From Psychrosphaera sp. B3R10 (GTDB taxonomy: Bacteria > Pseudomonadota > Gammaproteobacteria > Enterobacterales > Alteromonadaceae): 64,000 nucleotides of DNA. The stretch lies in assembly GCF_018861025.1 (NCBI RefSeq), contig NZ_JAHKQH010000023.1:60762-124761 (forward strand). Direction: 5' to 3'. Below, one piece after another: positions 7,514-17,105 of the stretch. The translations under genes and the position numbers were made by a program. Numbering within the stretch: the stretch's first letter is position 1; every line of letters starts with the position of its first letter. The notes beneath the pieces are model-generated. The model was not told the DNA's origin. It searched no databases and saw only the letters and a list, made by a program, of their open reading frames with translations.

Positions 7514-10348
7514 TTATATGGTTTTGCCAACCAAAAGTTCTTTTAAGTATTTAGCTGTATGAGAGGTTGTATTTTCACATACTTCTTCAGGCGTACCGGC
7601 GACCAAAATCTCACCGCCACCTGAACCCCCTTCAGGACCCAAATCGACAATCCAGTCCGCTGTTTTCACAACATCCAAATTGTGCTCGATAATCACCAGT
7701 GTATTACCGTGATCCCGCAGACGATGCAAGACGGTTAGTAGTTGCTCAATATCGTAAAAGTGCAAGCCAGTTGTAGGTTCATCAAGAATATACAGCGTTT
7801 GACCTGTATCTCTTTTGGACAACTCTTTTGCGAGTTTCACTCGTTGGGCTTCACCACCAGATAATGTTGTCGCTGACTGACCTAAACGGATGTAGCTTAA
7901 ACCAACGTCCATAAGTGTTTGCAGTTTTCTCGAAATCGCTGGGATCGCATCGAAAAATTCTCTGGCGTCTTCAACCGTCATATCGAGAACTTGATGAATA
8001 TTTTTGTTTTTGTAAGTTACTTCCAGGGTTTCACGGTTATAACGTTGGCTTTTACAAACATCACAAGGTACATACACATCCGGCAAAAAATGCATTTCCA
8101 CTTTGATCATGCCGTCACCCTGACAGGCTTCACAACGACCACCTTTAACATTGAAACTAAAGCGACCCGCTTTGTAACCGCGGGAGCGTGCTTCCTGCGT
8201 ACCGGCAAACATGTCACGTATATTGGTAAAAATACCAGTGTATGTTGCTGGATTAGATCTTGGTGTTCGACCAATTGGACTTTGGTCAATGTCGATGACT
8301 TTGTCTAGCTGATCCATACCTGTAATATCGCGATACGGACTTGGTTCAGAGGTAGTTGCGTTATTGAGTTCACGATGCGCAATTGGGTATAACGTACTAT
8401 TTATTAACGTTGATTTACCTGAACCTGACACACCCGTTACACAAGTCATTAAGCCGAGAGGGATTTCTATCGTCACATCTTTTAAGTTGTTGCCAGTCGC
8501 ACCGGATAGCGTCAACATCTTTTTGCGGTCGATTGGCGTTCTGGTTTTAGGGACTGCGATTTCCCGAGCGCCAGAAAGGTATTCACCCGTTAATGAACCC
8601 GGTGTGTTTTCAACTTCATCAGGCGTACCCTGGGCGATGATTTCGCCACCGTGAACTCCAGCGCCTGGGCCGATGTCGATAACATGGTCAGCTGCTCGAA
8701 TGGCATCTTCATCGTGTTCTACAACGATTACTGTGTTTCCTAAGTCTCTTAAGTGCACTAAAGTTTGCAATAGACGGTCGTTGTCTCGTTGATGCAAACC
8801 TATTGAAGGTTCATCAAGTACATACATGACGCCCACTAAGCCAGCACCTATTTGACTGGCGAGTCTTATTCGCTGAGCTTCACCGCCTGACAGGGTCTCT
8901 GCGCTTCTTGAAATAGATAAATAATTGAGTCCAACATTGACTAGAAACCCGAGTCGTTGGCAGATCTCTTTTAGGATTTTTTCAGCGATTTGGGCTTTTT
9001 GGCCAGTCAGTTCCATGTTTTGGAAAAACTCGCTCGCTTCACCAATCGACATATCTGAAATTGTTGGCAAGTTAACGCCAGTAACAAAGACATTTCTCGC
9101 TTCTTCACGAAGTCGGCTACCATCACATGAAGGGCAATGCTGAGTACTAATATACTTAGTAAGTTCTTCACGCACAGAATTAGATTCTGTTTCGCGATAA
9201 CGCCTTTCCATATTAGTTAATATGCCTTCAAAAGGATGATTTCTAACAACTACATCGCCTCTGTCGTTCATATATTTAAATTCGATTGGCTGTTGGCCAC
9301 TGCCATTTAAGATCACGTGGCGATGGTCGTCTGACAATTCTGAAAATGGTAATGACAAGTCGATTTTGTAGTGGTCAGCAAGTGACTTAAGCATTTGGAA
9401 ATAGTAGAAGTTACGTTTATCCCAACCGCGTATTGCACCGCCTATTAGACTTAGTTCACTATTAATAACGACTTTTTCTTGGTCGAAAAACTGCTTAACA
9501 CCAAGTCCATCACAGCTTGAACATGCCCCTGCAGGGTTATTAAACGAGAACATCCGAGGTTCTAATTCTTGCATGGAGTAGCCACATTTAGGGCAAGCAA
9601 AGTTTGCGCTAAATGTGAGCTCTTCTTTATCTTCATCCATGTAAGCGACTTGGACATTGCCACTACTGAGTTCTAAACACGTTTCTATCGACTCGGCAAG
9701 GCGTTGTTGAATATCGTCGCGGACTTTTAAACGGTCTACAACGACCTCAATGGTATGCTTTTTGTGAAGTTCTAAATCTGGAGGATCGGATAAGTCACAT
9801 ACTTCACCGTCGATACGCGCACGAATAAAGCCTTGAGCCGCTAAGTTTTCTAGTGTCTTAACGTGCTCACCCTTACGGTCTCTAACAATAGGAGCTAACA
9901 GCATGATTTTGCTGCCTTCAGGCAACGCTAGAATGCGGTCGACCATTTGCGAAACGGTTTGTGCTTCTAGTTTTTCGCCGTGAGTAGGACATGTTGGCGT
10001 CCCTATGCGTGCAAAGAGCAGTCTTAGGTAGTCGTAAATTTCGGTAATTGTACCTACGGTTGAGCGTGGGTTATGAGACGTTGATTTTTGTTCAATTGAT
10101 ATTGCTGGACTAAGGCCTTCTATATGATCAACGTCAGGCTTTTCCATTAATGACAAAAACTGACGAGCATAGGCTGATAAAGACTCAACGTAACGTCGTT
10201 GGCCCTCGGCATACAATGTATCAAAAGCTAGAGATGATTTTCCTGAACCGGATAGTCCAGTGATGACAATGAGTTTGTCGCGTGGAATCGTTAAAGAAAC
10301 ATCTTTTAGATTGTGGGTTCTCGCACCCCTAACTTCTATTTTATCCAT
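7514..10348 (-). CDS. uvrA: UvrABC excision nuclease subunit A
   Basis: UvrA is the damage-recognition ATPase of nucleotide excision repair. 944 residues is standard. Visible features: Walker [10 protein letters not shown] (31-39) in the first ATPase half and GVSGSGKST in the second, two LSGGEAQR signatures, [12 protein letters not shown] and DEPTTGLHF Walker B regions, and CxxC zinc modules (CPKC...CSSC and CEAC...CDVC). The usual gammaproteobacterial partner ssb is 5.6 kb away rather than directly divergent. No CTGT-N8-ACAG LexA box is seen in the 330 nt upstream. A 10-bp palindrome (TGACCGGTCA, 10372-10381) lies just before the start. Confidence 0.98.
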   Translation of the reverse strand: MDKIEVRGARTHNLKDVSLTIPRDKLIVITGLSGSGKSSLAFDTLYAEGQRRYVESLSAYARQFLSLMEKPDVDHIEGLSPAISIEQKSTSHNPRSTVGTITEIYDYLRLLFARIGTPTCPTHGEKLEAQTVSQMVDRILALPEGSKIMLLAPIVRDRKGEHVKTLENLAAQGFIRARIDGEVCDLSDPPDLELHKKHTIEVVVDRLKVRDDIQQRLAESIETCLELSSGNVQVAYMDEDKEELTFSANFACPKCGYSMQELEPRMFSFNNPAGACSSCDGLGVKQFFDQEKVVINSELSLIGGAIRGWDKRNFYYFQMLKSLADHYKIDLSLPFSELSDDHRHVILNGSGQQPIEFKYMNDRGDVVVRNHPFEGILTNMERRYRETESNSVREELTKYISTQHCPSCDGSRLREEARNVFVTGVNLPTISDMSIGEASEFFQNMELTGQKAQIAEKILKEICQRLGFLVNVGLNYLSISRSAETLSGGEAQRIRLASQIGAGLVGVMYVLDEPSIGLHQRDNDRLLQTLVHLRDLGNTVIVVEHDEDAIRAADHVIDIGPGAGVHGGEIIAQGTPDEVENTPGSLTGEYLSGAREIAVPKTRTPIDRKKMLTLSGATGNNLKDVTIEIPLGLMTCVTGVSGSGKSTLINSTLYPIAHRELNNATTSEPSPYRDITGMDQLDKVIDIDQSPIGRTPRSNPATYTGIFTNIRDMFAGTQEARSRGYKAGRFSFNVKGGRCEACQGDGMIKVEMHFLPDVYVPCDVCKSQRYNRETLEVTYKNKNIHQVLDMTVEDAREFFDAIPAISRKLQTLMDVGLSYIRLGQSATTLSGGEAQRVKLAKELSKRDTGQTLYILDEPTTGLHFYDIEQLLTVLHRLRDHGNTLVIIEHNLDVVKTADWIVDLGPEGGSGGGEILVAGTPEEVCENTTSHTAKYLKELLVGKTI

Positions 10349-10497
10349 ATTACCGTCATAACCTCATAATTTGACCGGTCAGTATGCCATCATTTGGTGA
10401 ATAATTTAATAACAATGCTCGTTTTCTTAAACTTAAATAGGAAAGACCGTCGAGCTTTTGTATAGTGACTGTAAAATAAGTAACTAGTTAATGACAA

Positions 10498-10526
10498 TTT
10501 TAGCCATTAGGTTAAAATGGCTAAAA
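10498..10526. repeat. 11-bp perfect inverted repeat between uvrA and the PEP-CTERM gene
   Basis: TTTTAGCCATT (10498-10508) and AATGGCTAAAA (10516-10526) pair perfectly around a 7-nt loop. Neither strand has a T-run after the stem, so a terminator is unlikely. It lies just upstream of the putative enhancer of the PEP-CTERM gene and could be a further protein-binding site. Confidence 0.4.
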
Positions 10527-10530
10527 ATTT

Positions 10531-10553
10531 AAGTGTCTATATTTTTTACAGTT
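10531..10553 (+). promoter_or_regulatory. Putative enhancer (UAS) of the PEP-CTERM gene
   Basis: A 23-nt dyad with arms AAGTGT and ACAGTT around an AT-rich core. It begins 71 nt upstream of the -24 GG of the sigma-54 promoter. A near copy (19 of 23 positions identical) sits at 54664-54686 upstream of the other PEP-CTERM gene. The position fits an NtrC-type activator; PrsR, the sigma-54 activator of many exosortase loci, is the obvious candidate but is inferred. Confidence 0.55.
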
Positions 10554-10599
10554 CAAATTGGTTGACCATTAAAGTTGTTGTAAAACAATAATTTAAATG

Positions 10600-10616
10600 T
10601 TGGCTTGTATATTGCT
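10600..10616 (+). promoter_or_regulatory. Sigma-54 promoter of the PEP-CTERM gene
   Basis: TTGGCTTG-TATA-TTGCT contains the exact GG-N10-GC spacing (GG at 10602-10603, GC at 10614-10615). A start near 10628 gives a leader of about 48 nt. The same TTGGCT...ATTGCTTT arrangement occurs at 54745 before the second PEP-CTERM gene. Confidence 0.7.
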
Positions 10617-10675
10617 TTACCAGTGTAGACGAAATTAATTTAAACTCGGTTTTAGTAGAGTTGAAGGAAGTACAT

Positions 10676-11524
10676 ATGTTAAGAACATTGGCAATTATCG
10701 CGGCGATCACAGCGTCGGCAAATGCTACAGCAACATCGACTAGTATCGATTGGGATTTGCAATCATCAAACATAACTACAGATGGTACATGGGTAGCTGG
10801 CTCTAATAGTAGCACTTGGAACGATGCAGAATCGATTGCACTTACTAGTGATGGCGTCGAAGTTGTTATTACTGGTTGGTCCGATTCAGAAGGTGATACT
10901 AGCGCATCAAACAGTAAAGAGTATTACGACCAAATAGTGGAGCAAGGTGATCTTTATTATTGGGGTGATAGTAACGGTTGGGGTGTTGTGAACGGTGATG
11001 AAAATTCAAACTCTGTGCCTGATCATTCAATTGATAACTACAGCAGCAGTTTAATGTATTCTGACCAAGACATGGTATTGCTGTCGTTTTCAGAAGCAGT
11101 AAGTTTAGAAGGTATTAGTGTCGGTTGGTATAGCGATGGTCAAAACAACATTCTTGATGTTGGTGCAGTTGCAATTTCTTCTCAAGATGTAGCCAATATG
11201 TCAAATGGTACGTCAACTTGGGATGATATCTACAGCGAAGTTGATATGTCTACTATTTCAAAACAAGGTTCAAGTAATTATTATGCTTTGGATAGTGATG
11301 CTGGTTCTTCTACCTTTTGGTTGGTCGGACTTTACAACGAGATGGAAAATTGTGATTACGACGCATTCAAATTGATGGGTGTAACGGCAAAAACAAGTAA
11401 CGGCGGCGGTGGTACACCACCAGTTGACGTACCTGAGCCTTCTTCAATTGCAATATTCGCACTTGGTTTAGCCTTTATCGTTAGACAGAAAAAATTATCA
11501 TCGAAATTTAAATTAAACTTCTAA
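10676..11524 (+). CDS. PEP-CTERM sorting-domain surface protein (XDP1-like)
   Basis: A 282-residue exported protein. It has a signal peptide (about 1-20), an acidic S/D/N-rich body, a GGGG-TPP hinge, and a C-terminal sorting signal: VPEPSS, a hydrophobic helix (IAIFALGLAFIV) and a basic RQKK cluster. Exosortases (Xrt) recognise such tails and attach the protein to the surface. The body with GWGVVN and VPDHSIDNY resembles the exosortase-dependent protein XDP1, from memory. The tail after the basic cluster (LSSKFKLNF) is longer than usual. Start: ATG at 10676 with AAGGAAG upstream, rather than TTG at 10661. Sigma-54 control is likely. prsT follows after a terminator. Confidence 0.88.
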   Translation: MLRTLAIIAAITASANATATSTSIDWDLQSSNITTDGTWVAGSNSSTWNDAESIALTSDGVEVVITGWSDSEGDTSASNSKEYYDQIVEQGDLYYWGDSNGWGVVNGDENSNSVPDHSIDNYSSSLMYSDQDMVLLSFSEAVSLEGISVGWYSDGQNNILDVGAVAISSQDVANMSNGTSTWDDIYSEVDMSTISKQGSSNYYALDSDAGSSTFWLVGLYNEMENCDYDAFKLMGVTAKTSNGGGGTPPVDVPEPSSIAIFALGLAFIVRQKKLSSKFKLNF

Positions 11525-11545
11525 ATTTAAATTTTGTCTAAAATA

Positions 11546-11573
11546 AAAAAAGATGGCCTTTGCCATCTTTTTT
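11546..11573 (+). terminator. Rho-independent terminator after the PEP-CTERM gene
   Basis: Stem GATGGC/GCCATC extended by an A6/T6 pairing, loop CTTT, ending in a T-run. It separates the PEP-CTERM gene from prsT, which would then need its own promoter in the following 60 nt or read-through. Confidence 0.9.
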
Positions 11574-11633
11574 GTTTTCTTTTACAGTAAAATTAATTCT
11601 CTTTCTCTAAGTTAAGCAACAGAGGCTTCTACG

Positions 11634-14417
11634 ATGTTTCACCGTGCCCTAATTTCTGCATCGATTTCATTTTTACTTTTATTTTCATTCGCCGCTAAAG
11701 CGGCAAATAGTTATTATGAGCAAGCTGTTCAAGCATTTTATGAAGAGAAATACGAATCCAGCTTTATCTATCTAAAAAATGCCTTAGATGCGCAACCAGA
11801 CAACTTGCCTGCAAAGATATTAATGGGAAAGATTTTTTTAAGGCGTGGCTATTTCAACGAAGCAATTAAGCAATTTGAAGAATCATTAGCCTATAAAGCC
11901 GACATTAATTTAATATTATCTGATTACGCCACGGCACTAAACTTTGCCAAACGTTACAAAGAGGTTTTAGTGTTTGCCGATGGTTACAAGCTAAATGATA
12001 GCTCGGCATATGAGCTTTATATCAATAAAGCGATAGCGTACCAAAATCTAGATTTAACCGTATTGAGTCGTAAGTCCTATCAAAACGCCATTGCTTTGAA
12101 TGCTAAAGACACTCGGGCATTAAATAGCTTAGCGTCTTTAGAATCTTCATTGGGGAATATTGAAGAAGCGCAAAAACTAATTTCACGTTCACTGATTATC
12201 AATCCAAACGACCATCGTACCTACCACCTTCAAGGCCAAATTAGAATGTCAAAAAACGACTATCAAGGAGCGATAGAGTCGTACAATAAAGCTTTAAATT
12301 ATGTAAATAATGACCCCGTGGTTCAACGTTCAATTATCTCTGCATTTATAAAAGTGGGTAGAATTGATGACGCCGAAAAAATGATCAATGATATTTTGGC
12401 CGTAACCCCTGAAGACCCACATATTATGTTGCTTTCAAGTTGGATGATGTCAATTAGAAAACAAGATGAACAATCGGCTTCAATGTTAGAATCGTTGTCT
12501 AATACCACCTCAATGATCCCGGAAGACGAGTTTATTAATAAACCATCTCTCATTTTTGTCACTGCCTTGTCTTCATATTTACAAGGTAATATAGAGCAAG
12601 CGTCAAAAGAACTTAGCAAATACTTAAATCTTGCACCTGGTGATTTACGCGCTATTTCGATGTTGACTAACGTTTATCTTAAACAAGACAAATCTCGCGA
12701 AGCAACTTATCTACTTGAGCGCCACGAATCCGCTGTGATCAGTGATTTGAAACTAGCCATACGTTTGGTCGATTTATATTTAAGTAATGGTCAAAAATTT
12801 GAAGCTGAGATGTTGTTAGAGAAACTTGAACTTGAATACCCAAATGAACTCGATGTTACGTTGCGTTTAGTCTCTATTTACAACCAATCTGGTCGTTCTG
12901 GACAGGCTAGGTTGCTGATTGAAAGAGTTAAAAATGACAAGTCTGATATTCGATTAGACATAGCTCGTGGCCTTATGTTCCTGCAAAACGGTGATATTCC
13001 TCAAGCATATGACGTTGTTGAAAAGTTATCTGAGCAATTTCCAGATAATTTTGATCTACAAAATTTTAAATCTGCGGTATTAATTAAGCAAAATAAAGCA
13101 GCCGAAGCGCAAAAAATTATTGTGAAGTTACTCGAAACTCGCCCTGATTTTTTTGAAGCTCGCTTTAACTTAGCAACAACCCACAAGATGTTGGGTCGTT
13201 TTGATGTTGCAAAAAATATTTTAGAAGAACTTCATGCAGAGCGTTCGACGCATGCAGACGTTAAATATATGTTGGCTCAAATATATGCTGAATACAAAAA
13301 CTTCGACCAAGCAATACCTTTGTTGGTCACTGTTCAGGCCAAAAAAACAGGACGGTTGAGTCAAGAGTTGTTGTACGACATTTACTTTGAGCAAAAAGAA
13401 TATCAATCGGCCTATAAAGTGATTAAAGAGTTATCTGCGTCATATATGTTTAACCCGCCATATTTGTTTAAACAGGTGGCTGTATTAGACAAGCTTGGCA
13501 AAAAAGACGAAGCAGCTAAACAGTTAGGCATATTATATGGATTGGCGGAAGGCAAACCTAAGATGATTTATGACGTTGCTGTGTTACAACGTCAGGTCGG
13601 CGATTTTGAAGGTGCTGGGAAGTCTATCGCTAAGCTTAAAAGTTTAATTCCTAATAACCTTAGAGTTAATATAGAGTCGATTCGACTTGAGTTAGATAAA
13701 CAAGAAATACAACAAGCTCAGCTAGCAGCGGAAAAACTGTATAAAGAAGTGAAAAACGAACCTAATGTTCTTTTATTATTAGGTGATATTGCCAGCACTA
13801 GACGCGATACTCCTAAAGCGTTTGACTATTATTGGCAGGCAATAGAAATAAACCCAGAGTTTAATTTAGCATTGTTAAATTTGTATCAAATCGCCAAAGA
13901 AAATTATAAAGCGGCTGAATTTGAGACCTTGGTTAAAGCATCTATCCCCACGTACCCTAAACAAGTTTGGCGTATTAGGTTGTTAGCCGATCACTATATG
14001 AACTTGAATAAATTTCAATCGGCAAAACCGCTATACCAGAAGTTAATGGATTTAGGTCACTATAAAGATGATGCCTTTCTACTAAATAATATGGCAATGA
14101 TAAATATGGATTCATCGTTGGAAACTGCCATGGAGTTTGCCCGTAAAGCGTTTGACTTAAATGATTCAAATGCATCTATTAAAGACACGTTAGGGTGGGG
14201 CTTTTATCACCAAGCACGTTATGATGCCGCACTCGAAATGTTAAGAAGTGCCCATGCTATGGATTCTAATAACGCGACTATTCGTTATCATCTAGCACAG
14301 GTACTTATAAAACTTGAACGTACCGCGGAGGCCAAACGAGAGCTAGATGCAGCTTTGTCTAACGGCGAAAAAGAAATTTGGTTTGCTCAAGCCAAGCAGA
14401 TCCGAAGCCAACTCTAA
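11634..14417 (+). CDS. prsT: PEP-CTERM system TPR-repeat protein PrsT
   Basis: 927 residues with a signal peptide (about 1-23) and tetratricopeptide repeats along nearly the whole length, matching the size and layout of PrsT (TIGR02917). This periplasmic or membrane-associated protein is found in genomes with XrtA exosortase and EPS export. Repeat consensus residues are frequent (for example A-x-x-x-L...NP at many positions; GWGFYHQARYDAALEMLRSA near the end). Its neighbour is a PEP-CTERM substrate, which supports the assignment. No exosortase, prsK or prsR lies nearby, so the locus is detached from the core system. A long generic TPR protein is the alternative. Start: ATG with AGAGG 8 nt upstream. 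Confidence 0.82.
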   Translation: MFHRALISASISFLLLFSFAAKAANSYYEQAVQAFYEEKYESSFIYLKNALDAQPDNLPAKILMGKIFLRRGYFNEAIKQFEESLAYKADINLILSDYATALNFAKRYKEVLVFADGYKLNDSSAYELYINKAIAYQNLDLTVLSRKSYQNAIALNAKDTRALNSLASLESSLGNIEEAQKLISRSLIINPNDHRTYHLQGQIRMSKNDYQGAIESYNKALNYVNNDPVVQRSIISAFIKVGRIDDAEKMINDILAVTPEDPHIMLLSSWMMSIRKQDEQSASMLESLSNTTSMIPEDEFINKPSLIFVTALSSYLQGNIEQASKELSKYLNLAPGDLRAISMLTNVYLKQDKSREATYLLERHESAVISDLKLAIRLVDLYLSNGQKFEAEMLLEKLELEYPNELDVTLRLVSIYNQSGRSGQARLLIERVKNDKSDIRLDIARGLMFLQNGDIPQAYDVVEKLSEQFPDNFDLQNFKSAVLIKQNKAAEAQKIIVKLLETRPDFFEARFNLATTHKMLGRFDVAKNILEELHAERSTHADVKYMLAQIYAEYKNFDQAIPLLVTVQAKKTGRLSQELLYDIYFEQKEYQSAYKVIKELSASYMFNPPYLFKQVAVLDKLGKKDEAAKQLGILYGLAEGKPKMIYDVAVLQRQVGDFEGAGKSIAKLKSLIPNNLRVNIESIRLELDKQEIQQAQLAAEKLYKEVKNEPNVLLLLGDIASTRRDTPKAFDYYWQAIEINPEFNLALLNLYQIAKENYKAAEFETLVKASIPTYPKQVWRIRLLADHYMNLNKFQSAKPLYQKLMDLGHYKDDAFLLNNMAMINMDSSLETAMEFARKAFDLNDSNASIKDTLGWGFYHQARYDAALEMLRSAHAMDSNNATIRYHLAQVLIKLERTAEAKRELDAALSNGEKEIWFAQAKQIRSQL

Positions 14418-14476
14418 GCTAAGATTTGGTTGTTGCTTGTAAATCAACACAACCTTCGGTTCTTCTGATCATGCAC

Positions 14477-14506
14477 ACTTCAACTATTCTTTTTTGTAGT
14501 TGAAGT
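14477..14506. repeat. 10-bp perfect inverted repeat between prsT and yajR
   Basis: ACTTCAACTA (14477-14486) and TAGTTGAAGT (14497-14506) pair around a 10-nt T-rich loop. No T-run follows the stem. It may be a weak terminator-like hairpin for prsT or a protein site in the 200-nt gap before yajR. Confidence 0.35.
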
Positions 14507-14618
14507 CGTTATGTTTGATTTATCCGAAAAACTAGACCTCAAACACCTTTTTTAATATTGGTTTACCAGTATACTGTGCGGTCTGTCAAAGTTTGGAACA
14601 TTCTTTTAAGTTAACAAC

Positions 14619-15986
14619 ATGCAGTCTACCCGTTTAAATAATTTAGAAAAAAGAGCTGCCGTCTCTTTAGCTCTCATATTCTCCATGAGAATGTTGGGCT
14701 TGTTCATGCTAATGCCTATATTAGCCATATATGGACAAGAACTGTCAGGTGTAACGCCTATGTGGATTGGTTTAGCCATTGGCGCCTATGGTTTAACCCA
14801 GGCACTTTTTCAAATACCAATGGGTTGGCTTTCAGATCGTTATGGACGTCGAAGAATAATTGTATTGGGTCTAATTATCTTTGCCATTGGTAGTATAATT
14901 GCTGGCTTAGCCGAAAGCATTGAAATGGTTACCTTTGGTAGAGCAATTCAAGGGATGGGAGCAATTGCCAGTGCGGTATTGGCGCTTGCATCAGATGTTA
15001 CTCGTGAAGAACAAAGGCCAAAGGTTATGGCTGTTATTGGTATGTGTATCGGCATGAGCTTTGCTGCGGCATTAGTTTTAGGCCCTATGGTGGCAAAATC
15101 ATTTGGTTTAGCCGGTGTTTTTAACCTGACGGCTATTATGGCGGTTGTCGGCATTATAATTGTGTTAACTATCGTCCCTGTTTCTTATACCCGTGGGCAC
15201 AGCGGTGAAGTGACAGCGACCTCTAGCCGATTAATTTCGATGTTATGCCATCCACAACTTATTAGACTTGATTTTGGCGTCATGATATTACACATGATGA
15301 TGACATCATTGTTTATCGCTTTACCTGTGTTGTTAACCGACGCAGGCTTAGCCATTGATAATCATTGGCAAATTTATCTTCCAGTGTTGTTTTTATCATT
15401 TGTTTTTATGGTACCGATGATCATTATCGCTGCCAAAAAGTCTTTAGAAAAAGTGATGTTTTTAGCAGCTATAGGCATGTTAATTATTGCCTTAAGCGCT
15501 ATGGTTTTAACACAGTCGTTTTGGCCGCTTATTTTAACGTTGTTTTTATTTTTTATTGGTTTCAATTTTTTGGAAGCAAGTTTACCAGCGCATGTCGCAC
15601 GATTGTCGCCAGCTGGACAAAAAGGCAGTGCGATGGGAGTCTATTCAAGCAGTCAATTTTTTGGTGCTTTTTTAGGTGGAATAACAGGCGGTTACCTCGT
15701 ACAAAATTTTGGCTTCAGTTATTTGTTTGCGGCAAATGCCGTACTTGCGTTACTATGGCTGATTATCGCATCCTCTATGGTATTACCGGCAAGTTCGAAA
15801 CGAGTTTCAATCCCAATCGAACCTGTTGACGGTGGTCAATGGCAACAATTAATTGATAAAATTAGTGATTGCTCAGGTGTTATGGAAGCGACCTTAGTTG
15901 AAGACGAACATCGAATTTATCTTAAAGTAGAAAAATCTAATTACGACAGGGATTCTGTCGACAGATTAATACGTGAATTTATTTAG
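14619..15986 (+). CDS. yajR: MFS transporter, YajR family
   Basis: A 455-residue inner-membrane major facilitator with about 12 transmembrane segments. The signature after the second segment, [13 protein letters not shown], matches motif A (GxLaDrxGrkxxl). The N-terminus ([20 protein letters not shown]) and the RAIQGMGAI region are close to E. coli YajR. The cytosolic C-terminal domain after about residue 400 ([20 protein letters not shown]) corresponds to the ferredoxin-like YAM domain that distinguishes YajR. The substrate is unknown. The gene ends 17 nt before ssb, an MFS-ssb arrangement common in Alteromonadales, and probably shares its transcript. Confidence 0.88.
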   Translation: MQSTRLNNLEKRAAVSLALIFSMRMLGLFMLMPILAIYGQELSGVTPMWIGLAIGAYGLTQALFQIPMGWLSDRYGRRRIIVLGLIIFAIGSIIAGLAESIEMVTFGRAIQGMGAIASAVLALASDVTREEQRPKVMAVIGMCIGMSFAAALVLGPMVAKSFGLAGVFNLTAIMAVVGIIIVLTIVPVSYTRGHSGEVTATSSRLISMLCHPQLIRLDFGVMILHMMMTSLFIALPVLLTDAGLAIDNHWQIYLPVLFLSFVFMVPMIIIAAKKSLEKVMFLAAIGMLIIALSAMVLTQSFWPLILTLFLFFIGFNFLEASLPAHVARLSPAGQKGSAMGVYSSSQFFGAFLGGITGGYLVQNFGFSYLFAANAVLALLWLIIASSMVLPASSKRVSIPIEPVDGGQWQQLIDKISDCSGVMEATLVEDEHRIYLKVEKSNYDRDSVDRLIREFI

Positions 15987-16003
15987 TTTGCAGGAGAAAT
16001 ATT

Positions 16004-16630
16004 ATGGCTCGCGGAGTCAATAAAGTAATTTTAATTGGTACTTTGGGTGCAGATCCTGAAGTAAGATTTATGCCGAATGGCAACGCGGTTGCAAATATTA
16101 GTTTAGCAACAAACGAAAGTTGGAAAGACAAAAATACCGGTCAAATGCAGGAAAAAACTGAATGGCACCGTATTGTTGTTTTTGGCAAACTTGCTGAAGT
16201 TGCAGGCGAATATTTACGTAAAGGCTCACAGGCTTACTTTGAAGGGAAACTTCAAACGCGTAAATGGCAAGATCAAGCGACTGGTCAAGATAAATTCACC
16301 ACAGAAGTTGTGGTTGATTTTGGCGGACAAATGCAAATGTTAGGTGGTCGTAACGATGGTCAAAGCGCACCAGCGGGGAACTTCCAAAAGCCAGCACAGC
16401 AACCTGGTGGATTCCAGCAAGCTGCGCCTCAACAAGCCCAACAGCCTCAGCAGCAGGCACAGCAACCTATGCAACAACAAGCTCCGGCGCAAGGTGGATA
16501 CCAACAGTCTCCACAAGGTGGTTTCCAACCGCAACAGCGTCAAGCTCAACAAGGTGGATTTCAGCCGCAACAAGCACCGGCAGCGCCACCTGAACCTAGC
16601 ATGGACTTTGATGACGACATTCCGTTCTAA
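16004..16630 (+). CDS. ssb: Single-stranded DNA-binding protein
   Basis: SSB coats single-stranded DNA in replication, repair and recombination and recruits partners through its C-terminal tip. The OB-fold (about 1-112) begins [22 protein letters not shown] long disordered Gln/Pro/Gly-rich linker (about 118-195) follows, and the conserved acidic tip MDFDDDIPF ends the protein. At 208 residues it is longer than E. coli SSB (178) owing to the Q-rich linker. Shine-Dalgarno AGGAGA lies before the ATG. A strong terminator follows. Confidence 0.98.
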   Translation: MARGVNKVILIGTLGADPEVRFMPNGNAVANISLATNESWKDKNTGQMQEKTEWHRIVVFGKLAEVAGEYLRKGSQAYFEGKLQTRKWQDQATGQDKFTTEVVVDFGGQMQMLGGRNDGQSAPAGNFQKPAQQPGGFQQAAPQQAQQPQQQAQQPMQQQAPAQGGYQQSPQGGFQPQQRQAQQGGFQPQQAPAAPPEPSMDFDDDIPF

Positions 16631-16667
16631 TTCAAGACAAAATTTAGAATGTTGAAAAGTTACATTG

Positions 16668-16691
16668 AAAGCCGCTAGTAAGCGGCTTTTT
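16668..16691 (+). terminator. Rho-independent terminator after ssb
   Basis: A 9-bp perfect stem AAAGCCGCT/AGCGGCTTT with loop AGTA followed by T residues. Confidence 0.93.
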
Positions 16692-17105
16692 ATTTTGTTG
16701 AAAAAAATGAATTGGACCTTCAATCTTAATTTTTGATTCTAGTATAAAGCGTAAAGTGTACCTTCGAATTATTAATCCAATAAAGCCACGCAGTGCTAAT
16801 TTTTAATTACGTTCCAGTTCTTTCGTCATCCTTTGCTAGGATTGATAAGGCAGTAAAATCAATAGATTTAAAACAATAAATAGCCGGTCTAATTATTTGG
16901 CATTTTATTAAAATTAATAAAAATCAAAGGGTTCAATCTTAATGTACGAAGGACTTCAATATTTGGCGTCCGGATCTGAAGGTGTTATGTCAATATTGAG
17001 GTACTTTAAACAATATTTTTTTTGTATTCTTAAAGCAGAACGCTTGCCAAACGCGTTATAGCCTATTAGATTGAATGGCATAATAAAAATAATTAGCGCA
17101 GGGAT
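16692..17105. other. 414-nt gap before csrD; one doubtful 39-codon frame
   Basis: An AT-rich intergenic stretch with no recognised RNA or repeat. An open frame of 39 codons runs from ATG 16942 to TAG 17061 (begins MYEGLQYLASGSEGV). It lacks a good Shine-Dalgarno, and I do not recognise the product. It may be chance, a leader peptide for csrD, or a small gene. The csrD promoter should lie here. Confidence 0.4.

Noticed and set aside
10469-10484. CTGT-N8-TAAC resembling a LexA box upstream of uvrA
   Set aside because: The right half does not match ACAG and the site is about 120 nt from the uvrA start, so it is not a credible SOS box.
14477-14506. Inverted repeat after prsT considered as a terminator
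   Set aside because: The T-run is in the loop and not after the stem, so intrinsic termination is unlikely; it is listed only as a repeat.
16340-16723. Long antisense open frame over the ssb linker
   Set aside because: It arises from the Gln-rich repeat codons of ssb read backwards, has no ribosome site and gives a low-complexity product.
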